Of a DNA stretch of 10,717 nt, positions 1 to 5,896 are shown one piece after another. How positions within the stretch are numbered: the first letter of the stretch is position 1; each line of letters starts with the position of its first letter. The DNA is from Paraktedonobacter sp034437695 (GTDB taxonomy: Bacteria; Chloroflexota; Ktedonobacteria; Ktedonobacterales; Ktedonobacteraceae). The notes under the pieces were generated by a model, which did not search any database, was not told the DNA's origin, and saw only the letters and a program-made list of their open reading frames with translations. The DNA lies in NCBI GenBank assembly GCA_034437695.1, contig DAOTTJ010000295.1:1-10717 (forward strand), written 5' to 3'. The position numbers and the translations under genes were made by a program.

Positions 1-2046
1 GCATCCGCGTCTGGAACGCCCAATCAGGCGGGAACCGCGACTGCCGAGCGGCGTGCTAAATATAGCAAGACGCCGACGCTCGACCAATATGGACGTGACC
101 TGACCGCCGAAGCGTCTGAGGGTAGGCTTGACCCGGCTGCCGGTCGTGAGCGCGAACTGCGCCGCGTGATTACGGTCCTGGGTCGCCGTCAGAAGAACAA
201 CCCTGTTTTGATAGGCGAGCCTGGCGTCGGGAAGACGGCGATCGTCGAGGGTCTGGCCCGGCGCATACAGGAGGGCAATGTCCCAACCAACCTGCGCAAC
301 AAACGTATAGTTTCCTTAAATATCGGTGGTATGGTGGCCGGGGCTATGTTCCGTGGACAATTTGAGCAGCGCGTCAAGTCAATCCTTGAAGAGCTGCGCG
401 AGGCCCCCGATGTGATTGTCTTTATCGATGAGCTGCATACGGTCGTCGGTGCTGGTGCTGCCGATGGGGCTGTCGGCGCTGCCGATATGCTCAAGCCAGC
501 GCTGGCGCGTGGTGAAATGCGCTGTATCGGCGCAACTACCCGTGACGAGTATCGCAAACACATTGAGAAAGACGCTGCCCTGGAGCGCCGCTTCCAGCCT
601 ATCGTGGTTGACGAACCCTCGGTCGAGGATGCAATCGCTATGCTGCACGCGGTCCGGCCTAACTATGAACTGCACCACGGCGTCGGTATTACCGATGAAG
701 CGTTGGATGCCGCTGTCAAACTGGCCGATCGCTATATCAACGATCGCTTCTTGCCCGATAAAGCTATCGATGTGATGGACGAAGCCGGCTCGGCTCTGCG
801 CCTGGAAGCGATGGAAAAGGGCATTATCAGTCCGACCTTGATCTCGGATCTTGAAAAAGAGCTTGCCGACATCCAGGCTCGCAAAGAGGCCGCCGCCAAC
901 ACCGAGGACTATGAGCGTGCCGCCAGGATGCGCCAGCAAGAACTGGTAGTACAGGAGAAGCTCGACAAAGCCCGCGCCGAATCTGGTAGTTTGGTCAAGC
1001 TGCTGGTTACACCCGAACTGATCGCGAAGGTCGTCGAGACCTGGACCGGCGTGCCGGTGAGCCAGATGCTTGAAAGCGAGCGCCAGAACCTGCTGAGTCT
1101 GGAAAACGATCTGCACAAGCACGTGATCGGTCAGGACGAAGCAATCGAAGTCGTGGCCCGCGCTATCCGTCGGTCGCGTGCGGGTTTAAAAGACCCCAAA
1201 CGGCCGATCGGTTCCTTTCTGTTCCTGGGACCAACTGGTGTCGGTAAGACCGAACTGGCCAAAGCTCTGGCCCGCGAACTGTTCGGCGGTGAGGACCATA
1301 TGATCCGCCTGGATATGTCGGAGTATATGGAAGCACATACCGTCTCGCGGCTCTTTGGTAGCCCTCCCGGCTATGTCGGACACGACGAGGGTGGACAGTT
1401 AACCGAGCAGGTGCGCCGCCGTCCGTATAGCGTCATCTTGCTGGATGAAGTTGAGAAAGCCCATCCCGAGGTTTTCAATGCCCTCCTGCAAATCATGGAT
1501 GACGGTCGCCTGACCGATGGTCAGGGACGCGTGGTGGACTTTAAAAATACCGTGGTGATTATGACCAGCAACGCGGGCAGCGCGGACCTCAAACGTGCTG
1601 TACAGATTGGTTTCAAGACCTCGCACGGCGAGAATGTGCGCGATGAGCAGCACGAGGCCATGCGTTCTAAAGCGATGGACGGCTTGAAGCGCATGTTCCG
1701 GCCTGAGTTTATCAACCGCATCGATCGCATCGTTGTCTTCCATTCGTTGAGCAAGGACGACCTCAACCAGATAGTCGATATGCTGCTGAGTCAGGTGCGC
1801 GAGCGCTTGAGCGAGCTGGGGATTGGCCTGGAGGTCAGCCCTGAAGTGCGTCAACTGCTGCTGGACGAGGGCTTCGACGAAGAGTACGGGGCGCGTCCTT
1901 TGCGCCGCACGATCCAGAACTATATCGACGACGCACTGGCCGACTCGGTACTGGCGGGCGAAGTCGCTGCTGGCCAGGTCGCTACACTGGTCCTGCGCGA
2001 CGCGAAGGTCGTCGTCGAATTGCAACCAATGCAGCAAAACGTTTAA
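1..2046 (+). CDS. clpC: ClpC-type AAA+ unfoldase, 5'-truncated by the window edge
   Basis: ATP-driven hexameric Hsp100 unfoldase of the cytoplasm, which normally feeds substrates into ClpP. The frame is open from base 1, so the start and the Clp_N domain lie outside; 681 residues are visible, numbered here from the window edge. After a Gly/Thr/Ala-rich linker comes D1: Walker A GEPGVGKT (72-79), Walker B VIVFIDE (138-144) and the arginine-finger pair R196/R197. A UVR-type segment (about 301-336, starting TEDYERAARMR) links to D2. D2 has Walker A GPTGVGKT (410-417), pore motif GYVG, Walker B VILLDE (478-483), and sensor-2 GARPLRR around R632. The short linker with a UVR motif, rather than the long ClpB middle coiled coil, marks this as ClpC. 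An IGF tripeptide (536-538) sits where ClpP-binding loops carry [LIV]G[FL], so ClpP partnering is likely. The gene ends in TAA, with a strong hairpin about 60 bases downstream. Paralogues are common in large genomes, so it need not be the only clpC. Confidence 0.95.
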   Translation, partial: ASASGTPNQAGTATAERRAKYSKTPTLDQYGRDLTAEASEGRLDPAAGRERELRRVITVLGRRQKNNPVLIGEPGVGKTAIVEGLARRIQEGNVPTNLRNKRIVSLNIGGMVAGAMFRGQFEQRVKSILEELREAPDVIVFIDELHTVVGAGAADGAVGAADMLKPALARGEMRCIGATTRDEYRKHIEKDAALERRFQPIVVDEPSVEDAIAMLHAVRPNYELHHGVGITDEALDAAVKLADRYINDRFLPDKAIDVMDEAGSALRLEAMEKGIISPTLISDLEKELADIQARKEAAANTEDYERAARMRQQELVVQEKLDKARAESGSLVKLLVTPELIAKVVETWTGVPVSQMLESERQNLLSLENDLHKHVIGQDEAIEVVARAIRRSRAGLKDPKRPIGSFLFLGPTGVGKTELAKALARELFGGEDHMIRLDMSEYMEAHTVSRLFGSPPGYVGHDEGGQLTEQVRRRPYSVILLDEVEKAHPEVFNALLQIMDDGRLTDGQGRVVDFKNTVVIMTSNAGSADLKRAVQIGFKTSHGENVRDEQHEAMRSKAMDGLKRMFRPEFINRIDRIVVFHSLSKDDLNQIVDMLLSQVRERLSELGIGLEVSPEVRQLLLDEGFDEEYGARPLRRTIQNYIDDALADSVLAGEVAAGQVATLVLRDAKVVVELQPMQQNV

Positions 2047-2108
2047 GTCTGTCGTGGCGCTGCTTTCCATACAATAAAACCAATGTGGTTGGTGGTGGAT
2101 GGGTATAG

Positions 2109-2155
2109 CAACCCCCCCTTGTGTGTCGCTCTAGAAGGCACACAAGGGGGGGTTG
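2109..2155 (+). terminator. Long perfect hairpin downstream of clpC, probable terminator or mRNA 3' end
   Basis: Arms 2109-2125 and 2139-2155 are perfectly complementary over 17 bp, around a 13-base spacer (2126-2138). The arms contain a run of seven C facing seven G, so the stem would be very stable. Its position 62 bases after the clpC stop suggests transcription termination or 3'-end protection. No U-tract follows (the next bases are TGCGTC), so it is not a textbook intrinsic terminator. The right end can also pair with 2166-2170, giving a mutually exclusive weaker hairpin. Confidence 0.55.
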
Positions 2156-2221
2156 TGCGTCTACGCAACCGTTTGCCCATCCATCTGCAAGACTCTGGTC
2201 AGGGCCTGGCACAGGCAACAT

Positions 2222-2250
2222 TTGGTACCCTCAGTACAATAAGTTATAGC
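2222..2250 (+). promoter_or_regulatory. Weak candidate sigma70-like promoter for the Wzz/kinase gene
   Basis: TTGGTA (2222-2227) and TATAGC (2245-2250) are separated by 17 bases, each matching the -35 and -10 consensus at four of six positions. It lies after the clpC hairpin and about 80 bases before the next start, which is where a promoter would be expected. A six-base inverted repeat (ATGTGC 2263-2268, GCACAT 2281-2286) falls in the resulting leader. The match is modest and could be chance. Confidence 0.25.
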
Positions 2251-2318
2251 AGCAAAATTCGCATGTGCAAATCGATACACGCACATAAGAAGATTGTTTT
2301 CTACGGGTTCCGTTTTGT

Positions 2319-2324
2319 AAAGGA
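2319..2324 (+). promoter_or_regulatory. Ribosome binding site that selects ATG 2333 over ATG 2324
   Basis: AAAGGA lies 8 bases before ATG 2333. The upstream in-frame ATG at 2324 overlaps this Shine-Dalgarno sequence and has no other one at useful spacing. Choosing 2333 drops three residues (MVV) and gives the N-terminus MGNIFRYYVLLVKRW. Confidence 0.65.
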
Positions 2325-2332
2325 TGGTAGTG

Positions 2333-3907
2333 ATGGGAAATATCTTCAGATACTACGTGCTCCTGGTTAAACGTTGGGTGTGGATGCTGTTGTTGGGGGT
2401 GATCGTTTGTAGTAGCGCGACTTACCTGGTCAGTACTTTTTTGCGTCCAGTCTATCAGGCTTCGGCTTTTCTTATTGTCGATCTCGGTAGTTCGACGCCC
2501 GATGGCATCGCAGAAAGTCAGACACTGGCCCACTTGATGACCACTCCGGTCGTACTTACGCCAGTTGTAGAGCAGCACGCGGGTATGAGCATGGCGGATC
2601 TCACGGCCATGCTGGCTGTCAAGCCCCAGGCCGACGCTCAAATTATCGAACTGGATGTCCAGGCTCAGAATCCCTATCTGGCCTCAGAGCTGGCCAATCA
2701 GGTCAGCCAGAGCTTTGCTCGCTATGCCAATCACCAGGTGGCAGGGAGCGTTCAGGCTATTCCCGCGCAGGTCCCTGCGCTGCCGTCTCAAAAGCATGTG
2801 TTGCTGGATGCCACGCTTGGCGGAGGGACCGGTTTAGCGCTCTGTCTGCTCCTGTTGCTCTTTTTTGCCTGGCAGATGCGTCGCGCTACGAGCGCAGCAC
2901 AGATCCAGGCGTTGCTAGGCGCAGAGATTATCGCTCAGGTGCCGCGTTTCTCGCGCCGTACGCGCACATTTGGCACCCGGCAGGTCACTACAGATAACTA
3001 TCAGATGATCAGCGCCAGTTTAAATATGGCCCAGGCTACGCAGCACTTTAAGCTGGTAACGTTCACCAGCGCCCTGGCTGGCGAAGGAAAAAGCACCATT
3101 ATCAGCAATGTCGCCCGCCACCTGGCTCTCTCTGGCAAACAGGTATTATTGGTTGATCTCAACATTCATTGTCCAACGCTGGCCGAGTTTTTTCACCTGG
3201 AGAAGCGAGCAGGTCTGACCGATCTGTTGACCCTCAAGGGTAGGCCGCGGGCGCTGGAGGCGTATACTCGGGCGACAGAACTGCCGGGACTGCATGTACT
3301 GACCAGTGGTACGCAGGCGATGAGTTCTGCTGAATTGCTGCAAGCGCTGGTGATGGCGCAATTTTTCCCACGTTTAAAACAGAGTCAGTTCGATTATGTC
3401 CTGCTGGATGTCCCGCCGCTTTTCGCCGTAGCGGAGACGCGTGTTCTGCTGTCTTCGGTTGAAGCGTTTGTCCTGGTGGTCAATGGCTCGGGTGTCTCAC
3501 GCAAGGTTCTCGAACGTACCAGCCAGTTTCTTCAGCGGACACAAACGGCGCGAATGCTCGGAGTGATAGTCAATCAGAGTTCGTGGCATAATCCCGCGGA
3601 CGCCCGCTCGTCTCGCCCGGCTCAATCGCCTCCCCAAAGCGAACTCCAGTTTATGGTTGAGCAGGTGACGATGGAAGTTCCCACTGTACCGATGAGCTTT
3701 CTTGTCCCCCCGGAGTCGCACTATGGATCAGGCACGGCGTATCTGCCCGATACGGGAGAAAGCGAGCTGGTTGTAGCTCCACGCGAAAGAGCCGAGTACG
3801 TCATTCGTCCTTCGCTCTCGCTCAATGGCCTTGCTCTGCCCACGAATGGTCTGACCCGGCGCTCATTTCGCTCTGAAAACTCACCAGATACGCCACCGAC
3901 TTTCTAA
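2333..3907 (+). CDS. Wzz-type polysaccharide co-polymerase fused to BY-kinase-like ATPase (Wzc/CpsD family)
   Basis: Inner-membrane protein of 524 residues that would control exopolysaccharide chain length and export. TM1 is about residues 15-37. An extracytoplasmic Wzz-like region follows, then the proline motif P144-xxx-P148-xx-P151 just before TM2 (about 160-182), as in Wzz proteins. The cytoplasmic ATPase has Walker A AGEGKST with K253, Walker A' VLLVDLNIHCP (D275) and Walker B FDYVLLDVPP (D354, D359). Canonical BY-kinases have D-x-D-x-R in Walker A'; here it reads D-L-N-I-H, so both the second Asp and the Arg are replaced. The roughly 100-residue Ser/Pro-rich tail has only three spaced tyrosines (Y464, Y470, Y489), not a dense terminal cluster. 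The fusion and Walker motifs are directly visible; the role in polysaccharide assembly follows from family knowledge. Loss of kinase activity is inference, and it may act as an ATPase or scaffold. The glycosyltransferase gene follows after 477 bases of repeats. Confidence 0.88.
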   Translation: MGNIFRYYVLLVKRWVWMLLLGVIVCSSATYLVSTFLRPVYQASAFLIVDLGSSTPDGIAESQTLAHLMTTPVVLTPVVEQHAGMSMADLTAMLAVKPQADAQIIELDVQAQNPYLASELANQVSQSFARYANHQVAGSVQAIPAQVPALPSQKHVLLDATLGGGTGLALCLLLLLFFAWQMRRATSAAQIQALLGAEIIAQVPRFSRRTRTFGTRQVTTDNYQMISASLNMAQATQHFKLVTFTSALAGEGKSTIISNVARHLALSGKQVLLVDLNIHCPTLAEFFHLEKRAGLTDLLTLKGRPRALEAYTRATELPGLHVLTSGTQAMSSAELLQALVMAQFFPRLKQSQFDYVLLDVPPLFAVAETRVLLSSVEAFVLVVNGSGVSRKVLERTSQFLQRTQTARMLGVIVNQSSWHNPADARSSRPAQSPPQSELQFMVEQVTMEVPTVPMSFLVPPESHYGSGTAYLPDTGESELVVAPRERAEYVIRPSLSLNGLALPTNGLTRRSFRSENSPDTPPTF

Positions 3908-4010
3908 CATACTATCAAGGATTGCGTACGGGAGAGAGTGCCTGCATAGGATGTTTTATCCCGCGCAACTGGTAGTTAGGCAAATATAAGCGCATGCGCA
4001 TAGAGAGAAA

Positions 4011-4036
4011 GGGCTATGCAATGCTCTGTGTAGCCC
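4011..4036. repeat. Hairpin carrying a partial copy of the terminal-repeat sequence
   Basis: GGGCTA (4011-4016) pairs with TAGCCC (4031-4036). In RNA the stem can extend to 10 bp, with two G-U pairs, leaving loop 4021-4026. Bases 4016-4029 (ATGCAATGCTCTGT) match the later terminal repeat ATGCATAGTGCTCTGT (4124-4139), apart from a two-base gap and one A/G change. This looks like a third, diverged copy of that sequence. Its function is unknown. Confidence 0.5.
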
Positions 4037-4045
4037 CCCAATAAA

Positions 4046-4095
4046 GGATCGGGTTGCGAGCGGGTGGCCGCGGCCATACGCTCGCAACCCGATCC
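4046..4095. repeat. Near-perfect 50-bp palindrome
   Basis: Arms 4046-4062 and 4079-4095 are perfectly complementary over 17 bp. The centre holds a further perfect 12-bp palindrome (TGGCCGCGGCCA, 4065-4076), so nearly the whole 50 bases fold back, with one G/A mismatch and one G/T pair. It starts 138 bases after the Wzz/kinase stop, so it could end that transcript, but there is no T-run on the plus-strand side. It may equally be a REP-like repeat. Confidence 0.7.
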
Positions 4096-4122
4096 CAAAA
4101 CCCTGGGGCGAGAGCGCAAGCC

Positions 4123-4265
4123 CATGCATAGTGCTCTGTTCAGATAGCAGGGATGCAAGGGGTGCAACCCCTTGACTGGAGTCTGGGGCTGTGTCCCAGT
4201 CTTCCTCCCTTTCTTCGTCGCCGCAGGCAACGCGTCAGAGGAAGCTTGACAGAGCACTATGCATG
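4123..4265. repeat. 143-bp unit with 17-bp perfect terminal inverted repeats; MITE-like element or branched RNA
   Basis: Left end CATGCATAGTGCTCTGT (4123-4139) is exactly complementary to the right end (4249-4265). Three smaller hairpins lie inside in order: 4156-4174, 4183-4199, and CTTCCTC/GAGGAAG (4201-4207 with 4238-4244). As single-stranded nucleic acid it would fold into a long closing stem with three arms. No coding capacity and no clear target-site duplication are visible at the flanks. A small non-autonomous transposable element and a structured RNA are both consistent with this. Confidence 0.6.
4156..4199. repeat. Double-hairpin module, copy 1
   Basis: The first hairpin is CAAGGGGT/ACCCCTTG, 8 bp with loop GCA (4156-4163 with 4167-4174). 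The second is CTGGGGC/GTCCCAG, 7 bp with one G-U pair and loop TGT (4183-4189 with 4193-4199). The upstream flank AGCAGGGATG resembles the flank of copy 2 (AGCAGGAGTG). Confidence 0.6.
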
Positions 4266-4281
4266 AAGTGAAGCAGGAGTG

Positions 4282-4324
4282 CAGAGGGCGCAGCCCTTTG
4301 CCGGCATCCTGTCCGGGGGACAGG
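4282..4324. repeat. Double-hairpin module, copy 2 (diverged, same orientation)
   Basis: The first hairpin is CAGAGGGC/GCCCTTTG, 8 bp with one G-T pair and the same GCA loop (4282-4289 with 4293-4300). The second is CCTGTCC/GGACAGG, 7 bp with loop GGG (4308-4314 with 4318-4324). Relative to copy 1, stem 1 shows paired changes that keep pairing: T-A becomes C-G next to the loop, and G-C becomes A-T further out. Stem 2 has largely different sequence but the same length and position. Confidence 0.6.
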
Positions 4325-4369
4325 CAAAACAGGAATAAAGTATAGATAAACCACACTGGTCTTTGTTGT

Positions 4370-4377
4370 AGAGGAAG
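4370..4377 (+). promoter_or_regulatory. Ribosome binding site supporting a TTG start at 4385
   Basis: AGAGGAAG (4370-4377) is a strong Shine-Dalgarno match, 7 to 9 bases before TTG 4385. The alternative ATG at 4397 has AGAGG at 13 bases (long) or AAGGA at 1 base (too close). The TTG is therefore the better-supported start, although ATG 4397 gives a more typical family N-terminus (MRVCLVAFQFWP). The two differ by four residues. Confidence 0.5.
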
Positions 4378-4384
4378 AAGAGGA

Positions 4385-5749
4385 TTGAATAAGGATATGC
4401 GGGTGTGCCTGGTGGCTTTTCAGTTCTGGCCTGACGTGGGCGGTGCTCAATCTCAGGCGGAAAAATATGCCAGATATTTACAGCAACTGGGGCAGGATGT
4501 ACTGGTGATCACCCTGCGTCACCAACAGCTATGGCCGCGCAACGAGCAATACGCTGAGGTGCCGGTTATACGCGTCAGCGGGTTCTATCGCCGTGGCACG
4601 TTGTGTCTCGGCAACGTTGGCTATCTACTGGTCAACCTGTTGCTCTTGCTGACGCTCTGGCGTTTACGTCGACGGTATGATCTGATCCATACCTTTCAAG
4701 TTTCTCCGCTGGCCGCGGTGGCTACGCTGATTGGCAAACTTACGCGTAAGCCGGTGCTCGTCGGCGTCCACAGTACTGGACCCTACGAGCCGTCATCCGA
4801 TCTTTCGGACGCCGATGTGACGACTCTCCCTGGTCGCACCTGCGCTCTGGAACTCGATTCTGCTGTTCCCGCATACGCTAGTTCGGCGTGTGAAGGCGAC
4901 CTGGCTACCCTTGAGCGAACTATCTGGGGCGGACGACATATGCTTGCCTATCTGCGTCGATCAAACGCCTATTACCATATTCGCAGTTCGCGCAGCTATC
5001 TCTATCTGGTGCAACACGGTTTTCAGCAGGAGCGGATTGTCTATATTCCAAATGGCGTAGATACCAGGCAATTCGCTCCACTTGTCTGGCAGCGCGAGGA
5101 TTTCCAGGCGGATGTCTACATCTTGCTCTGTGTCGCGCACCTGGAGCATGCCAGAGGCATCGATCTCCTTTTGCGTGCCTGGGCGCAACTGATGGACCAG
5201 CCGGCAGGCTGGCGCACGCATTTTATTCCCAAATTGCAGTTGGTTGGCGATGGCTCAGACCGCGCCAGTCTGGAAGCACTGGCATGTACGCTGGGTATTC
5301 AGCAGAGCGTCGAGTTTCTGGGGATCAGGCACGATATTGCCTACCTTATGCAGGATGCGCGGGCTTTTGTCCTGCCTTCGCGCTGGGAAGGGATGTCTAA
5401 CTCATTGCTGGAGGCGATGGCCAGCGCTCTTCCCTGCGTAGCGACGCGCGTCGATGGGAGCGAGGACGTGATCGAGCAGGGAGTCAACGGTCTTCTGGTC
5501 GAGCCGGGGGAGGTAGTTTCTCTCGCCTATGCCCTGCGCCTGCTGCTCGGCGACTGCGATCTGGCTCGCAAACTCGGTAAGGGTGCTTACGAGACGGTTC
5601 AGCATTCTTATCGTATGGATATGGTTGCTCAGGGATGTGTCGCTTTCTATCGCTACCTGCTGACCAGACCGCGCCCGCCGCGCTCTCTGGTCCAGGATTC
5701 TGAGCATCTGCTTGATCCATATCCCGAGGAGTGGCAGCGTTATGAATAG
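4385..5749 (+). CDS. GT4-family (GT-B fold) glycosyltransferase
   Basis: Transfers a sugar from a nucleotide-sugar donor with retention, at the cytoplasmic face of the membrane; 454 residues. The N-terminal Rossmann half opens with RVCLVAFQFWPDVGGAQ, whose PDVGGAQ glycine loop (16-22) is typical of GT4 acceptor domains. A hydrophobic stretch (about 77-92, rich in Leu) could attach the protein to the membrane. The donor-binding half has IPNGVD (NGVD 223-226), VAHLEHARG with R257 where many relatives have Lys, GDG (288-290), and the retaining-GT E-x7-E motif E335/E343 in RWEGMSNSLLEAMA. About 50 poorly conserved-looking residues (roughly 140-190, ending before the paired-helix region) sit between the halves. 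Donor and acceptor cannot be read from sequence. The preceding Wzz/kinase gene suggests exopolysaccharide synthesis, but the repeat block between them makes co-transcription uncertain. The start is TTG, supported by AGAGGAAG upstream. Confidence 0.9.
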   Translation: MNKDMRVCLVAFQFWPDVGGAQSQAEKYARYLQQLGQDVLVITLRHQQLWPRNEQYAEVPVIRVSGFYRRGTLCLGNVGYLLVNLLLLLTLWRLRRRYDLIHTFQVSPLAAVATLIGKLTRKPVLVGVHSTGPYEPSSDLSDADVTTLPGRTCALELDSAVPAYASSACEGDLATLERTIWGGRHMLAYLRRSNAYYHIRSSRSYLYLVQHGFQQERIVYIPNGVDTRQFAPLVWQREDFQADVYILLCVAHLEHARGIDLLLRAWAQLMDQPAGWRTHFIPKLQLVGDGSDRASLEALACTLGIQQSVEFLGIRHDIAYLMQDARAFVLPSRWEGMSNSLLEAMASALPCVATRVDGSEDVIEQGVNGLLVEPGEVVSLAYALRLLLGDCDLARKLGKGAYETVQHSYRMDMVAQGCVAFYRYLLTRPRPPRSLVQDSEHLLDPYPEEWQRYE

Positions 5750-5780
5750 AGCATCTGCTTGTAGTTGCGCATGTGACGCC

Positions 5781-5822
5781 CTCACGGGTGAGATGATCGC
5801 TTGCATTGCTTGCGACCATCTC
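5781..5822. terminator. Hairpin between convergent genes, possible bidirectional terminator
   Basis: GAGATG (5790-5795) pairs with CATCTC (5817-5822), and TCGC (5797-5800) with GCGA (5812-5815), separated by one A/C mismatch: 10 bp around an 11-base loop. A short CTCAC/GTGAG palindrome (5781-5792) overlaps its left edge. It lies in the 147-bp gap between the transferase (+) and mannosidase (-) stops, where a shared terminator is expected. There is no clear T-run on either strand. Confidence 0.35.
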
Positions 5823-5896
5823 GCTCTCGCGATGCTGGTGACGTTAATTCATGCGGAGTGTATGCGAAGTGCCTTTGTTCGCGTGCGTCTCTCTGG

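Larger units (their letters stand above)
3908..4384. other. Gene-free 477-bp block of inverted repeats
   Basis: No credible gene is present. A 126-codon minus-strand reading frame crosses it, but it is only the repeats in translation: the related peptides KGLRPLHSCF and KGLHPLHPCY come from the two copies of the hairpin module. From left to right the block holds a 10-bp palindrome GCGCATGCGC (3990-3999), a hairpin with a terminal-repeat-like sequence (4011-4036), a 50-bp palindrome (4046-4095), a 143-bp unit with 17-bp inverted ends (4123-4265) and a second double-hairpin module (4282-4324). The last 60 bases before the transferase are plain leader with its ribosome binding site. A weak GGGACA-N18-TATAGA promoter-like pair (4317-4346) overlaps the last hairpin. 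Confidence 0.8.

Noticed and set aside
379..1122. 247-codon antisense frame inside clpC, and similar long shadow frames in clpC and the mannosidase
   Set aside because: These are antisense or out-of-phase readings of strongly conserved genes, a by-product of GC-rich codon use.
1..2046. ClpB rather than ClpC
   Set aside because: The D1-D2 linker is short and carries a UVR-type segment, not the long ClpB middle coiled coil; an IGF ClpP-loop-like motif is also present.
2083..2370. 95-codon plus-strand frame between clpC and the Wzz/kinase gene
   Set aside because: It crosses the hairpin and overlaps the well-supported start at 2333 in another frame; the composition is not protein-like.
4123..4265. 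Full insertion sequence
   Set aside because: Inverted ends are present but the interior is 109 bases with no transposase, and no target-site duplication is visible.
3976..4356. 126-codon minus-strand reading frame
   Set aside because: It lies entirely in the inverted-repeat block; its repeated KGL-PLH-C peptides are translations of the two hairpin modules, with no domain and no convincing ribosome binding site.
3908..4384. CRISPR array
   Set aside because: The repeats are few, diverged, inverted and unevenly spaced, with no regular repeat-spacer periodicity and no cas gene.
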